Origin: Trichobilharzia szidati
Taxonomy: Eukaryota > Platyhelminthes > Trematoda > Strigeidida > Schistosomatidae
Reading direction: 5' to 3'
Length of the DNA stretch: 64,000 nt
Assembly: GCA_944472155.2 (NCBI GenBank)
Contig: OX235273.1
Coordinates: forward strand, 33,143,204-33,207,203
Numbering within the stretch: the stretch's first letter is position 1; the number at the start of each line of letters is the position of its first letter. Made by a program: the position numbers and the translations under genes. The notes below the pieces were generated by a model. That model was given only the letters and a program-made list of their open reading frames with translations, did not search any database and was not told the origin of the DNA. Below are positions 63,976-64,000 of the stretch, one piece after another.

Positions 63976-64000
63976 CTGTAATGTTAAGTGTGTATAAGTA

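Noticed and set aside
1..64000. CRISPR array, bacterial operon, riboswitch or phage system
   Set aside because: No regularly spaced short repeats, no Shine-Dalgarno-led gene strings, and all identifiable ORFs are eukaryotic retroelement or transposase fragments.

Overview
The window looks like a repeat-dense, AT-rich stretch of a blood-fluke genome (Schistosoma or a close relative). This rests on the mix of element families recognised by reading conceptual translations: RTE-clade non-LTR retrotransposons (SR2-like), several Penelope-like elements (PLEs) with a GIY-YIG endonuclease, tRNA-derived SINEs carrying hammerhead-ribozyme remnants (Smalpha-like), a Merlin-type DNA transposase and a Gypsy-type integrase fragment. 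No database search was run, so species and family names are inference. No bacterial, organellar or viral genome organisation is visible.

Layout. 1-2.0 kb is a local tandem duplication. 2.6-5.3 kb holds decayed PLE pieces. 5.3-19.3 kb is mostly unrecognised, apart from a duplicated segment (9.2-11.9 kb), several tRNA-derived SINEs and an LTR-like repeat. 19.4-23.5 kb is a PLE split by a near-complete RTE copy on the minus strand with a 13-bp target duplication. 24.0-27.2 kb is a second long RTE copy on the plus strand. 27.2-38.1 kb is a mosaic of PLE, SINE and RTE fragments, including a third long RTE (31.4-33.8 kb) that starts with a 52-bp fold-back. 38.6-40.4 kb joins a Gypsy integrase remnant to a PLE through telomere-like repeats. 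40.7-44.4 kb holds two older RTE copies, two hammerhead SINEs and another non-LTR tail. 44.4-46.8 kb is the best PLE body (minus), flanked by an inverted copy of its own 5' region and carrying a small hairpin insertion. 47.2-56.3 kb contains further PLE and RTE copies and a 283-bp-arm PLE palindrome. 57.6-60.1 kb holds two more PLE lineages, 60.7-61.7 kb an RTE, and 62.3-62.7 kb a Merlin transposase.

Host genes. The only good evidence for a host protein-coding gene is at the right edge: two short minus-strand exons (63.93-63.98 and 63.22-63.29 kb) whose splice sites and phases fit and which together encode a charged coiled-coil-like segment. The gene must continue to the right of the window and probably to the left through a TE-filled intron.

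Functionally the window is an archive of self-copying elements. RTE and PLE proteins prime reverse transcription at nicked DNA, and the SINEs would depend on such proteins. Almost every copy is broken by stops, frameshifts, deletions or truncation. The most recent events appear to be the RTE copies at 19.8-23.0, 31.4-33.8 and 49.9-50.4 kb, the PLE pair at 45-46.8 and 54.7-55.7 kb, and the PLE palindrome at 51.5-52.3 kb. Many short open frames in this window are antisense shadows of these elements and are not listed as genes.
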